A stretch of DNA of 64,000 nucleotides, from contig NC_065553.1 in assembly GCF_022605725.1 (NCBI RefSeq), positions 4,712,001-4,776,000 of the forward strand. The letters are read 5' to 3'. Each line of letters begins with the position of its first letter. Position 1 is the first letter of the stretch. Under the pieces are notes generated by a model that searched no databases, was not told the origin of the DNA, and saw only the letters and a program-made list of their open reading frames with translations. The stretch is from Anthonomus grandis grandis. Its lineage: Eukaryota; Arthropoda; Insecta; Coleoptera; Curculionidae. Made by a program: the position numbers and the translations under genes. Shown in pieces: positions 11,701-23,015 of the stretch.

Positions 11701-14700
11701 TTTCTCAGTAGATGTAAATCTGTGTGGAGGGTAATTATAGTTTATTATATTATAGTAATTTTGGTGTAAATTTTGAAATTTTTAAAATGTTGATTTTTTA
11801 CAAGGAAAACAATACACAGTTAATAAATTCATTTCTTTGAATGTTCCTCCCCAGGGCTCTCGAAACGCCATTTTTTGTTGAATTGAAATTTTTGTTTGAA
11901 TTGTTCGAATTGCTCTTTTTTTTGAAGAAAAATAACCTTCAACATACTGGCCACCCCAAACCTTGCTGAAGATTGAAAATTTGCAAAATATATTCTTTTC
12001 AACGTTTCTAGGCTTCAATGCTTTTTCAGAATTCCTAAAGTATCGCGGTTACAGAGCTTTTTTTGTTTAGTTCATGTACATGCATCTTCCAATTTATGTT
12101 TTGATTTATGCACATTCCCAGGAATTTTGTAATGTCAGTTAGAGTTACCTCACCAGTCTGTAACTATGCAGAGTCCGGAATATTCTTTTTTGAAATATTC
12201 GAAAGCAGATAAATTGTGTTTTATCCTGATTTAATGTGAGTTTATTGGAGTTGGAGTTGCAACTCCAATCTAACAAAGAGAAAGCCAGCTAGTGAGAAAG
12301 ATGTGTCGCCCGTTAAGGATACTGGGTATAACGTTCCGAACTATGTATTGACTGCATAGCTACTAGTATCTGGCAATATGTAAGGAATGTCGCACCTTAA
12401 TAAATGCTTAAGGCTAAATATTTCTTCGGACATATTACGCCTAATCGAAACATGAAGTCCGTCAGGTACTCTGTAGATCCTTAGGATTACATTATTTCTT
12501 CCTCCCAAGTAAAGTTCAATAACTGAGCATTCAAACACATTTCATTCCTTGACAGCCGACATAAATCTGGTCTTGAGGACCATTTTAACTAATTTTTCAC
12601 AAAAATGATTGATGCAGCCCTCTTTCGCACATTTCTACAGAAACACGAGGCTAGCGTAAAACCACTTAGATTGAATAAACAAAGTTCTTCTTCTCATTAA
12701 GTTCTAATCTAATTTAATTAAATAAAACTAATCTAATTAGATTAATTGTTGATGACTGGTTAATTAAATCAGGTTACTTCTGTATATGCTTATTTATGTA
12801 CAAAAATGAAATTTTCTGCCAAGAAATAATTTTCCAATAAAAGGCTTTAAATGTAATTAATAACAAACGTGAAAGAAAACAACTTTCCGTTCGAACCAAG
12901 AGTCAATGTCCACCTTGATTGAAATTACATACAAGTCAGTATATTATCTTACAATACTTAATCCGATTAGTATCTATTGTCTGTCCGTATTTATATGCTG
13001 CTACATAGGTTGAATGCTAATGACCTCCAATATGGAAGATATATTTTCTTAAAGAAGCAATAATACTGATTTTACAAGATCTCTTCCTTAGAATTCCTTA
13101 TCTAGGTCACATAATTAATTAATTGTAAAATATTTCTTACATGACTCATAATGGTATAGGTATACAATAAATTGACCTTACCATTACTTCGAAATACCAT
13201 ATAATGAAATGTAGCATGAAGGTTTACTTATATGAAGATACAAATTTTTAAGATTTTTTTGCACCCAAAGAAGACCAAACATGTAGGTAATTATAATTAA
13301 TTGTTATTTATTGTGGTGAATTATAATAAAATAAATGAATTATTAATTTTTTTAGTGGTAGTTTAAAGTGTAAACTAACAGTCAGTCTACACTGAGATAA
13401 TGGTTGGAGTTCCTAACCAAAACGTGCTCAATTTTAAATAAAGACCATGGAAGTTCGAAAATTAGATTTTACTAAATAAGATGTTTCTTACCCGATTCTC
13501 GCAGGTTTCAGGGCTGGCCCACCCTGGCAAATAATCTGCAGCTTCAATAAGTAAAAATTCTCCATCCGAGTCATAAACCCTTGCAATGACTCCTGGAATT
13601 TCTTTAGTTATTTCTTGCAAGAGAAAAACTATGAACCATTCATCTTCAATGTTGTCGCCATAGTGAGAGACTCCATAGAGATGTGGAGGTTGATTCTCTA
13701 TGTTGGTAAAAAATTACCAATTACACACTAAATAAAAACTATTTTTCATTGAAAAAAGTCTAGTTTATACATTTTTTTTGTGATTCTCTCTATTTGATAT
13801 TTATTTATTGGTATTGTATAGTGGTACACAATGAACTTACAAGTCAAAAACAAAATAAAATGAAAAAATCATGAAGTCTTTTAAAACAAAGATACAAAGT
13901 TTTGCCAACCCATTGCTTGTAATTACTGGTTTGCAATATGTACTAAATAAATAAGTAAATCTAGTCAAATTCAAGTTTAAGAGTAGCTTTATTATCATAG
14001 ATTGTTAACAAAGCCATTCTAAACTAAACCTAAGATATATGCAAAAGTTAACATTAATAATTTAATCAAACATGTGAATATGGCTGGCAAGTGCATACTC
14101 AGATTATAGCAATAAAGAAAAACTGTTAGTAGGTCAGATCATCACTAAAATAGTCCTCAAGTGTATAATACCAGTTACCATCTAATATCTCTTTTAAATC
14201 TATTGAGGCCATGTGAGGTTCTTATTTCAAGAGCAAGGTGATTAAACATTTTCTTATCCATATAAATAAAAGAAGAATCTGCTCATAGTGTGGAATAGGT
14301 AACCAGAGGCTGTAAGTCAGCCTTGTGCCTATAAGAACTAGATTTAATAATTTCATGCTTGTGTTTTTTAAGATTCATAGTAGCTCCTTACAAAATATAT
14401 AAAAAATACAGTGTTAAAAATCTTATACCTAACAAGACTCGAATTGCTCTTTCTGTAATAAAAAAGTGACTTGAAAATAGGTACCAAGCACATTAGCACC
14501 AAAAACAAATCAGATGGGATTCTACTAGCGCATAATATGCATTTTTTGCTATGGAAAAGTTCAAATGTTTACAGATGACTCTCTTTATCAAGTCAGATTC
14601 TATAGTTACATTTAGTTGCTCAATCAAATCTCATTTTTTTCATGCCATATAATGGAACTGTCATCTGCAACATTGTCACTTTTTCTTTCACAGATAGTAA

Positions 14701-17391
14701 GGGCAAGTCATTGATGTACAAGAGAAATAATGGCAGACAAGAACTTGTGGGACTCCTCAAAAAATCTGCACATCCATTACTGAACATGGCCTGATAGTAT
14801 GATCTAAGCCAGCACAAGGAAGAACCTCTAAATCCATATTTCTCCAACAGAATTCTGTGATCCACACAATCAAATGCCTTTGATATATCACAGGACACTG
14901 CAAAATGCAACATCAGCACAGTTGAGTCTGCTATAGAGCTGCTCAGGCAACTTTTTATTATAAAACAAGACCATTTTAGAGAGTGTGAGTAAAGGTGTCA
15001 TGGGACAAAAATTGGATGGAGTATCATTGTCGCTACCCTTCTGAAGAGGTACAATTACTGCTCTTTTATGGCAACCAGGAAATATGTTTGTTACAAATTA
15101 CACATTTATTGATTCTACAAGTGCCCTCAATGCATTGGTCGGTAGAGCTGAAAATTTTTTTAATGAGTTGATCCCATCCTGCAGAGGCTTTATTTTTAAT
15201 TTTTTTAATTACATCCTTATCTCCAAAATGTTAGTTGGATTAAAGAAAAAACGAATTATTTATTATCATTTGCATCTTCTATATTGTTTGTATACCAGGG
15301 CTTGACTCTGATTTGATGTACAGACTAACTCATTTTATCTTGGCTGGTTTCAGACTCTTAAAGAGTGACAGCTGGGACAAGACAGCCCTGCACCAGAGCA
15401 TTGAGACACAAAGTTTTCCCTACCCAGGTTTGTACATACAGAATCAATTAATGAGCATCAATGCTGTGTTATTCAGGTTGGCTCAGAAACATGCATAGAC
15501 AAATTGAAAAATAGCAGAAGGCTGTACAAATACACAGTTTGAGTGTTGCATTGGTCAAGAAAGTTAATATCAAAAATCATTACACGAAATAAGCTATTAG
15601 CCATAACTGAGATACTAGACAATAAAGTTTCCAAATTCATTGCATACCAATATAAAAGTACCTCTATGAGAAAATTTTTTATGAGAAAACTTGGACACCA
15701 TGGAATAATCAGTTAAATTAAGATGCTCACCATGCCTCAACCAATGTTCAGTGAGAATTGGAATATCTAATAAAATTTAGCAGCTGGAATATAAAAGTTA
15801 TGTAAGATTCTGGTGTGATAGGCATTTACTTTTCCAAACATTTTGAATGAACTAAAGTTTTTGTAAACATGTAGTGCAAACTAGAAAATGCATGCTGCAG
15901 ATGGTCAATATTTCTTCTTGGATAAAGGCAGGTTTGCAAGAAGTTGTTGGGGAAAGTCTATACATCCTTTTTGGTTGGATGTTTAACTTGGCTGAATAAT
16001 ATTGAAGAATTGTCATTCAAATTGTAAAGATGCATATTCATTTTCTATAATTTGTCCAGCTCTGTCTCAATGGACACACTCATGGTTGCTTATATCAGCT
16101 ATTTTTTTATTCTATAATTGCCTTATCAGTTGTGGACAGTCAGTGCACTCATCTAAGATATTTGTTTTGTAAAGAAGATGTGTGAGGGTGATTGCTTGTT
16201 TAAATTGCACATAGTATAGTATATATAAGTAAATCCCCCTTTAGGGAATTCAAAATTCTCACTCTACTGTGTATTTATTCTAATGTGACTATTATATGTT
16301 AGGGAAAGTGTGGCTATGGGGAAATGTGTACCCACCAGCATTTTACCAGAAGTAATAAATTCTTAATTCCACCTTTTTTAATCTACTTTCCAGATAAAAA
16401 ACTGTGGTTTCTTACTACACAGTGAAATTATGTGGCTCATATGTATTTCTGTTTAAGTTGCTTTGTGCTTGTTAGTTTTACCTAGTGTTCACTGTATTTT
16501 TCCTTTTTCAATTATATAATTAGGCCTGAATAAGTTTTATTATTGTAATTGAAATTATAATACTTTTTTTCATATTTTGATTTGTGAAAGAGTATGTAGT
16601 TCTTGGCATAAATAAATAAATAAATGAAATTACCAGGAGACTTGGACTTAAATCAGCTTCTTTTGCTACACTCCAAGAAATTTTAAAAAACAAATATAAT
16701 AATAAACCTTAAAAAACAAATGTATTTGTTGTATAGCTTGCTGGTGGCTACCTATAGAGTACTTAAAACTCTTGAAAATCAAACAATAAAGGCCATAGAA
16801 ATTCCTTCTAATAAAATTCTGGGTCAAATGCAGAGAGTAGCTAAAACTGACTTTTGAATATTTAACTCTGTGACTTTACCATGTAGGAATTTTTTTTAAA
16901 ATTTGTCATCATATTTCATTAAACTTCCTTGCATTCAATTATTAGACTGATCAGTAGCATCAATTGCCAAATAACCTACATGATAAAGTACCTCAGTGAC
17001 TTTATCATGTACCTAGGTTATTTTTTAACATTTGTCTCCATATTTCGAAGAACTCTCTTACATTCAATTAGACTGATTAGTAGCAGCAATTAGCAAATAA
17101 CTCAATAACAATTAAACACCTACTTAGATATAAATTAAGAAAAGGTTTTTATTTACCTTGTCTGCCTTCATTATGAATGAGAAAATTACTCAAAGAAGTC
17201 CTGGAAACAAATTGTATGGGGTCCTTGTGCCATAAATAATCCTGGGTATATTTTTCAATCACCCGATTTGCCTTGGACAAAACGGTTTCCAGAAGAGCCT
17301 CTTGTTCTTTTTCATCAGTGGATTGCAAGGAAGGAAACAAATAATATTCAACGAAGTCGTCTTCGCGAAACGTTTGCAGTAAATTAGTCAT
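8743..17391 (-). CDS. ecd: Ecdysoneless homologue (ECD/SGT1-type cell-cycle and splicing regulator), five exons
   Basis: The exons are 17391-17157, 13697-13492, 11237-10873, 10820-10460 and 9489-8743 (stop). All have GT/AG junctions and phases fit at every join, giving 637 aa; fly and human ECD are of similar size. The start MTNLLQTFREDDFVEYYLFP is the conserved ECD N-terminus. Exon 2 carries ENQPPHLYGVSHYGDNIEDE and exon 3 the IEDAVEQIW...YATIYVPTAVA region. The last exon is acidic and Ser/Asp-rich (DSWDLESDSDMSEYENDE) and ends with the family's C-terminal signature VDIDVNALKNMLASYQSQ ... GPMGIHL. Established roles: in flies, ecdysone production, pre-mRNA splicing through Prp8, and cell survival; in mammals, R2TP/RB/p53 interaction. 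The SDSD-type acidic serines could be CK2/PIH1D1 sites (inference). Three of the four introns carry retroelement debris; intron 3 is only 52 bp. No disabling change is seen. Confidence 0.95.
9960..10195 (-). mobile_element. Non-LTR endonuclease-domain fragment in ecd intron 4
   Basis: The - strand frame reads NIVMITETRLNEHIDSN and later LMCLGDLNV. These are the ITET.L and GD.N motifs of the apurinic-like endonuclease of CR1/Jockey retrotransposons. The text between them is shortened. It lies in the 970-bp intron between ecd exons 4 and 5, in the same sense as the gene. Confidence 0.65.
11640..12250 (-). mobile_element. Non-LTR RT C-terminal fragment in ecd intron 2
   Basis: Reading down the - strand: LNQDKTQFICF near 12230, then the FLG..I...+.W..H block (about 12130-12060), then RYFRNSEKALKPRNV, a degraded VWGGQYVEGYFSSKKRAIRT and FKEMNLLTVYC. 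This is the order of post-catalytic blocks of a Jockey/CR1 reverse transcriptase. A frame change falls near 12030. Confidence 0.75.
12341..12545 (-). mobile_element. Possible endonuclease fragment of a non-LTR element, ecd intron 2
   Basis: FECSVIELYLGGRNNVILRI followed by YRVPDG resembles the 'E...+E+......++..+YR.P' strand of non-LTR endonucleases. It lies 90 bases upstream of the RT fragment on the same strand, so it may be the 5' part of the same deleted copy. Confidence 0.45.
12550..13490. other. Rest of ecd intron 2
   Basis: AT-rich intron sequence. I recognise nothing coding or repetitive here. Confidence 0.4.
14145..15110 (-). mobile_element. Non-LTR reverse transcriptase fragment in ecd intron 1
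   Basis: DISKAFDCVDHRILLEKYGF (near 14890-14830) and FLLYINDLP (near 14730-14700) are hallmark RT blocks. Upstream (to about 15110) SAIVPLQKG and downstream (to about 14145) AKNAYYALVESH and SSSYRHKADL continue the same ORF2. The AYADD block is mutated and deleted. The orientation is the same as ecd. Confidence 0.85.
16609..16625 (+). repeat. (TAAA)n tail of a retroposon
   Basis: TTCTTGGCATAAATAAATAAATAAATG is the type of short-unit 3' end made by CR1/Jockey-like elements. The preceding 0.6 kb on the + strand (about 15900-16608) is probably the matching 3' UTR, with no protein-level evidence. Confidence 0.5.
16870..17108 (+). repeat. Two tandem copies of a ~125-bp unit beside ecd exon 1
   Basis: Copy 1 (about 16870-16980) and copy 2 (about 16996-17108) share GTGACTTTA.CATGTA, an A/T run, TTTGTC.CCATATTTC, TT.CATTCAATTA, GACTGAT.AGTAGCA.CAATT and CAAATAAC in order. 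The second copy ends 48 bases from the ecd exon 1 donor site. Confidence 0.65.
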
Positions 17392-18291
17392 TTTCTGTTA
17401 AGATTAAGTACTTTTCAGGTGTGATTGGAAATTCGAATGAGCCCGCACGTTGAAGACGGTAAACAGAAACTGCATCTACCAGTTTTTCATATTGTGACGA
17501 ATTAATGAATAAACGTAATCGAATCTTTATTTACCACGCATGGTAAATAGTAAACATAAAACAGTTTATGTTTCGCCTTAACCTAAACGTCACGATAACG
17601 TTAAAATGACATTTAAAGCGAGCCGTGCAGGCAGCATATTGCACCGTATTAGGCCGTTATTGCCAAACGTTTTAGGACTAATGGCTGAGATAAACAGTTT
17701 TATTTTAAAAGTGTGTTTTCTGTGGTTTTATTTATTTTATGCCGTTAAAAAAAACAAAATCGAGTCTTTATTAACGATGCATGGTAAATAGTCAACACTA
17801 TAAAGTGTTTAATAACTAAATCCTCGAACATGCAATGCCTTTATTTTTGAATTTAACAGGACGATTCGGTTAGCGTAGTACTGTACCAATGCCTACTATC
17901 TTCAAAACCATAGATAAACAGTTTATAGGGGTTGTTCAAAACTAAACGTGCATTCACATTTCACAATCAATCCGCGAGTCAAGTTCGACGTCAAGTGTAA
18001 ACTCTAGAGATGTGCGGATAGTATCTACTCGATACTTTAATATCTGATACATGCGAAGATTCAAAGAAGTAATCGAATCCTTCGACCACAACTACTCGTT
18101 ACTCGAATACTTTTCTAAATCCCAAATTTCCACGTCACCGGTAGCTGCTTATGCGTACTAAATATATTTTATAAGTAAAATATGGTAATATTGTTAATAA
18201 AACGAAATAAAGCGCCGCCGATCGGCCCAACAATAATTAATCAATAATACCTATTTATGTTTACCCGGCGTAGCCCCCAGTCGCCACGCAG
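17392..18291. other. ecd 5' flank with short direct repeats
   Basis: It contains the presumed ecd promoter/5' UTR. No clear TATA box is assignable. The motif ATCGA.TCTTTATT..C.A.GCATGGTAAATAGT occurs at about 17517-17568 and 17757-17810. The CGATAACGTTAAAATGA...TTATTACCAAA block (about 17590-17670) recurs at 26730-26820. Bases 18006-18070 are rich in GATAC words. Confidence 0.5.
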
Positions 18292-18330
18292 CACAGTGTT
18301 GCGTGGTATAGGGGTAATTGGACAAAATTA
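18292..18330 (+). repeat. Transib end with 23-RSS-like layout
   Basis: CACAGTG (18292-18298) is the consensus V(D)J heptamer. It is followed by exactly 23 bases and then ACAAAATTA (18322-18330), which resembles the RSS nonamer ACAAAAACC in its first six positions. Confidence 0.7.
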
Positions 18331-18704
18331 AAATAAGCTGTTAAAATAAAAAAGTAAACTTTGTATTTTATTTTTTTTTAACTCTTTTGAAGTTTTTTAC
18401 TAAAATAATGTTAAAAATATAACAAGAAGAGTTTGCTCACAACTTTCCTCGCCCAAATTAGAAAAGCAATTAATAATAAAATAACTGAATTAATTTATAT
18501 TTGTCTCATAACAAACAATAAAATAAAAGTATTTGCTCAAAAAACAAGCTTTCAATAATTATATGCTAAATATTACACACTACAAATTAAACAAAAGTAT
18601 TTGCTTAAAAATATTGAAAAAAAAACAAGTCTTCAGTGTACTAAATATTACATTACCTCTATTTTTCATAAATGACAAAAAGTTCAGAAAAATAAGTCAA
18701 AAAT

Positions 18705-20698
18705 CTAGTCAGACTGATCATCATCACTACTTGAGGAACTAGATAGCTCTAAGCCAAAAACAGATTCTACCAGTGTGTTCTGAGAATTCTCAATAATTAT
18801 ATACTCTTTTATTTTATTATCATACAAAATATTTTTATTTTTTTTAGTAGATTGTCTATAAGAAGATAATTCTGGGTCAGAGGTCAGTAAAAGAGTTGAA
18901 ATTATATCGGTGTTGGCATTTACCCGTGAAGTTTTTCGGCTGTTACATAATCTGATTTTTCTGAATTCTTTGTGCCTTGCTTCTAAAGCATCTTCCGCAA
19001 GTTGCCCAATAGGCAATTCAAAAAAATCAATTATGTCACAGCCATGCACAAGAACTTTGTGCACCGAACTTGGCATATAGTACCAGCTATATAAATGTAA
19101 GTATAACCTACGAGTGTCATTTAGCAAAATGCGAAAATTGGTTATATCGATGTTACAACCAGACGAGACGCCAAAATTCTTAAAATTAAATGAAATTTTT
19201 CAATTAGTTCTTTATCGATTCCGGTTATTTAAGAGCTTAAAACAGGATTTTGAAAAAAACGCCTGGCAGCATTGCCATCATTTGTAGAGCCATATCCTGG
19301 CTTTGGCTTATCAACTATAAGACCCATTTTGCTCTTAAAATTCTCCTGGATGGTCCTTTTTGTGTTTTCTGTAATTGCTTTATTTTCTGCGCCTTTCACT
19401 TGCCAAGTTTTAATTGGCAACCGGTATGCAATATGCAACAAACACTCAAAGAACCTGATCCAGCAATGGAGAGTTGATATGCCAAAACGATAGTTTTGGG
19501 TTACTGGAGATTTATCTAAAACCGTATCAGAGTTCATTTCTTTGGGAGTGGCTCCACAAATGATGCATTTTGAACATGAGTTTGTTTCGGACAAAATATT
19601 TGCTATACTTTCATCAAACATAGTCAAAATCATCTCGTAGGAAATACTTAAATCTTTATTTTCAATTGAAGTAGTATAAACTTTCAACTCGTTTACAGAC
19701 ATAACCATGGCATTTTCTTCTTGACGAACAACTTCAGGATTTTCTTTTATAAAAGCGAACTTGATGGGTCTGCAGTAAAACGTAGAATTTGTTTTTGGGT
19801 TAGACCAGCTTACATTATTGCAGCTATCAACTAATTTTATTGGAACCAATGCTGTTAAAAACATATATTCATCTGTATTAGATGCCGATTCAAATTTTTG
19901 CTTATACAGACTGTGTCCCGAGCTGCCATCGAAACCCCACTTACAAATAAGTTTTAGATTGAACACTTGACAAATATTTAAATTTGAAATATTAAGGATA
20001 CTGTCTGTTGTTTTTTGTAACAATTCTTGAAGACCAACTTCTGCAGATATTTCTGTTACGGTAATATTATTAGGTAAATATTTTTTTTTTGTTTGCAGTA
20101 AGGCACGGTAACTCGGGAAGCAATCAGGATGTAGCGCATTTACAACAGAACGTAAAGTGTTGTATTTTCTAACTGACAGATCAATATCATAAAAAAGAGC
20201 CAGTGCTTGCTTAGTACTCAAACATTTTTTTTCAGAAGAAAATTTTTCATTAGAAGAATCCATACAGTGTTCTGTAGCGAAACGCAATTCTTCAACGGTA
20301 TAGTTTTTTAGCAAAGGCTCTACTCTCCGTTTCTTTGTTTTTAAAGAAGAGTCTTCGAATGATTTTCGAGGCCTTCCGACTAGGTTTCTTTCTTCTACAT
20401 GACTAAGTGAAGGCCCTTGGTTAACTTCAGTTATATCAACAGTGATAGATCCACTTAGCCATTGGCTGTGATTTTTTTCTAACTGGCGGCGGGTTCGATG
20501 ACTTTTCTGCCATAAATCCTTCATTTTTATACAAAACAAATGACTTTGGTCAATTAAATGGCTTTCTGTTTCACTGCAGATATCTTTATCAAGATTTAAT
20601 ATTGATTTGATTTTCAAAAAAATATTTTTTTCCTTATCATTTTGATTGCTTACCAACCATTCTTCAAATAAAACTCTTTTTGGTATAGTGTAAGCCAT
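18705..20698 (-). pseudogene. Transib transposase pseudogene
   Basis: The first frame (20698-19229, 489 aa) has an N-terminal GRPRKSF segment, WGFDGSSGHS with the first catalytic Asp (residue 257), MFDES with the likely second Asp (about 362), the C..C Cys pair before CGATPKEMN, then LHCWIRFFECLLHIAYRLPI and VDKPKPGYGSTNDGNAARRF. It stops at 19229-19231 where the family reads SEITGI. The same frame continues ITGIDKELIEKFHLIL to a second stop at 19142-19144. A frameshift then leads into 19127-18705 with YYMPSSVHKVLVHG, LPIGQLAEDALEARHKEFRK (holding the catalytic Glu) and an Asp/Ser tail. About 660 codons remain with all three acidic residues present. The family is the established relative of RAG1. 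The breaks suggest a dead copy of moderate age. Confidence 0.85.
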
Positions 20699-21185
20699 AT
20701 CTAAAAAAATTAAGAACTAAAAAAGGGGCAGTTTGGGGCAGGAAAACAACATAGTGTAATAAAGTACACTAGTTGAGGTACTAATATACAAAAAATTGTC
20801 GAGGACATATGCGGACATTTTTTTAAAAGTTTTCTCAAAGATAGCTTAATATTAAAATATTGCTATTTTTTCATTTATTTAGTATTTAATATATTAAATA
20901 AGTGAGTATAAATCAGTACATACCTATATGTAACTAAGCACCCTTGGTCACTATAACACAATATAATATTTTCTACTTATACGCACAGAACCGGAGAAAT
21001 ACTTATTTTAAAGTGTGGGTATTTTATATGGCGACAAAATAAACAAATTAAATGATAAAGTTTCGGAGCTCCGTTGCGTTGTTTACACGCATTTTATAAA
21101 AAAAAAATATTTGTGATAAGTGTCTGCAGCCTTTTTTGTAAATAGTACGGTACTTAATTTTATTATCGACCGACTTTTATTTTTG

Positions 21186-21214
21186 GACTTTTGTCCATTA
21201 GGCGCAACACTGTG
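21186..21214 (-). repeat. Transib end with 12-RSS-like layout
   Basis: Read on the - strand, CACAGTG (21214-21208) is followed by 13 bases and ACAAAAGTC (21194-21186). The first 12 bases and the TGGACAAAA word match the other end, so the two ends are the same repeat differing by a spacer length change. Confidence 0.7.
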
Positions 21215-22436
21215 GCAGTTGCTTGATACTTCGATACTCGATACCTTGTTCTAGGTAAAAGTATTTGAATTCCTCGCTGGATAAATTTTCTGGATGTCCA
21301 GGTGCATTATCAAGAAGTAGCAATGCTTTTTCAGGTAAACCCAAGTCATGCATTTTTTGACGTACGGCGGGGACAAAGCACGTGTGAAACCATTCTGTGA
21401 AAATTTCTCTTGTTACCCATGCTTTTTTTTGACTCATGTAAACTACAGGAATGTAATGGTTTTTAAATGAACGTTTGATTTACCAAGAACCAGTAATTTT
21501 AACTTGTGGCTACCTGAAGCATTTGAACAAGGCATAAATGTTATCCGTTCTTCATTTTGTTTTCTGCCTGGAGCTGAATTTTTCTGCTTATAAAACAATG
21601 TTTTTTGAGGCAACATTTTCCAAAATAGCCCACTTTCATCAGCATTATAAAGTTGATGGGCATTTAAGCCTAACTCCTTAATTTTATCATGAAGTTTTAG
21701 TTTGAAAGGATCTACTGCAGAGAGGTCACTGGAAAGTTTTTCCCTGGAAATAGAAAGCTGTTGAATTCCAAATCTCTGCTTAAAATTTTGGAGCCACCCT
21801 GAGCTTTAAACGTATTATTACCATGCAGTTGCTGGTAAAAATACTTTGCCTTTTCACAAATAATTTCTCCAGACACTGGTGTACCTGTAATTTAATTTAA
21901 AAAAAATCGTAAGTTTGAGAAACATTTATGCATTGATATTTTACCTCTAGACCTCTCCTGCAAGAACCAGGTGTAAACCGCCTTCTCTAAGTCAGGATTA
22001 GCACTTAACTTAAGACTTCGATTTCCAGGGCCACTATCCAAGCTACCAAAGTAGGCCAAAAGTTTTGTGCGGTTCTTCTTTATATCACAGATCGTAGATT
22101 TACCAACACCATACTTAGTAGCTAAATTTGACACATTGTCACCAGCGTCAATACTTTTTAAAATTGTGACCTTATCACTCAACTTTAAACAAATGTTTTC
22201 TCTTTGACATATTTGCAGTGCATATACCTAATTGTGTTACCTCAGGAACATAGTCTTTTTATTAAACACTGTATGTACTAAAACCGTCTAGAACATGTAC
22301 GTAACATGCCTAAACGGAGCTATTTATTACGTGCGGAGCTATTTACATCTGTGGTTCGGATAATGACCAAAAATTTGTTGGTTCGGCTAATCGGATATTC
22401 GGATAAACGCGTGTTCGGATAGTCGAGGTTATACTG
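21215..22436 (-). mobile_element. Truncated pogo/Tigger-type element
   Basis: The 5' terminal repeat at about 22436 reads inward CAGTATAACCTCGACTATCC, typical of pogo/Tigger ends and flanked by TA. The - strand frame 22182-21892 is a CENP-B-like helix-turn-helix (KVTILKSIDAGDNVSNLATK ... GVGKSTICDI). The DDE_1 domain follows in shifted frames: NADESGLFWKMLPQKT (first Asp, about 21650-21600) and LLLLDNAPGHP (second Asp, about 21330). The frame ends at the Transib border, so the third acidic residue and the 3' terminal repeat are missing. Confidence 0.8.
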
Positions 22437-22917
22437 TAATATTCTTTGTTTTTAACATTTCCTAAGAAATTTTCAGAAAATACAAAAATGTAGTTAAATT
22501 AAGAAAAAAAAAAAAGAAAATTAAACAATAGCTATTTACAAATAATGTGTAGATACTTTGCACCTAGGTACCATAATAATAAGCCTAAATAAGAGTCCAA
22601 ACATTTTAGGCCAAGAAAAAGTAGCAAAATCAATAAATAAAAAGTAATACACACATATAAATAATAAAGAAACAATCTCTTAATGGATTCCAGCGAATCT
22701 GAAAATATATCAATTTTTACTTCTAAATACATTAAATGCTTGGCATAAATAATATCAGTACAGTCAATCTAGTCATTGATAAGACCCTAAATTGTAAAAA
22801 ATGGTCCCTGATCTCATACTTTGGGCTCGATTTTATGCATTTACTACATTATCAGATTTATTTTTTCTATAGTACGAGATACCTGTTAAGTTGATACCTG
22901 GTTCGGTTTATCTGGTT
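22437..22917. other. Spacer between pogo and a Tc1/mariner-like element
   Basis: AT-rich. A - strand 66-aa hydrophobic reading frame (22732-22532) has no convincing homology. I see nothing else. Confidence 0.4.
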
Positions 22918-23015
22918 TAACGAAATAAAAAAATATATACAGGGTATCCCAAACGTAGACGTCCAAACGAGAGGAGGTGATAGAGGAGATCATTTGCAAT
23001 CAAAAAAACCCTATA

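Larger units (their letters stand above)
18292..21214 (-). mobile_element. Transib element (RAG1-related DDE transposon), nearly full length
   Basis: The element is 2923 bp, bounded by inverted CACAGTGTTGCG ends (18292 rightward; 21214 leftward). It encodes a Transib-type transposase on the - strand. Flanking bases are GCAG on both sides, a partial match to the family's 5-bp GC-rich target duplication. The size and the CACA(A/G)TG start agree with known Transib elements. The coding region is inactivated by in-frame stops and a frameshift. Confidence 0.85.

Noticed and set aside
22532..22732. Hydrophobic 66-aa - strand frame considered as the missing TM12 exon of SLC15 copy A
   Set aside because: An acceptor-like TTTTCAG is present, but the phase-0 frame stops quickly, the open frame lacks the GLM...D...F.....+YKY pattern of copy B, and it is 5 kb away behind other transposons.
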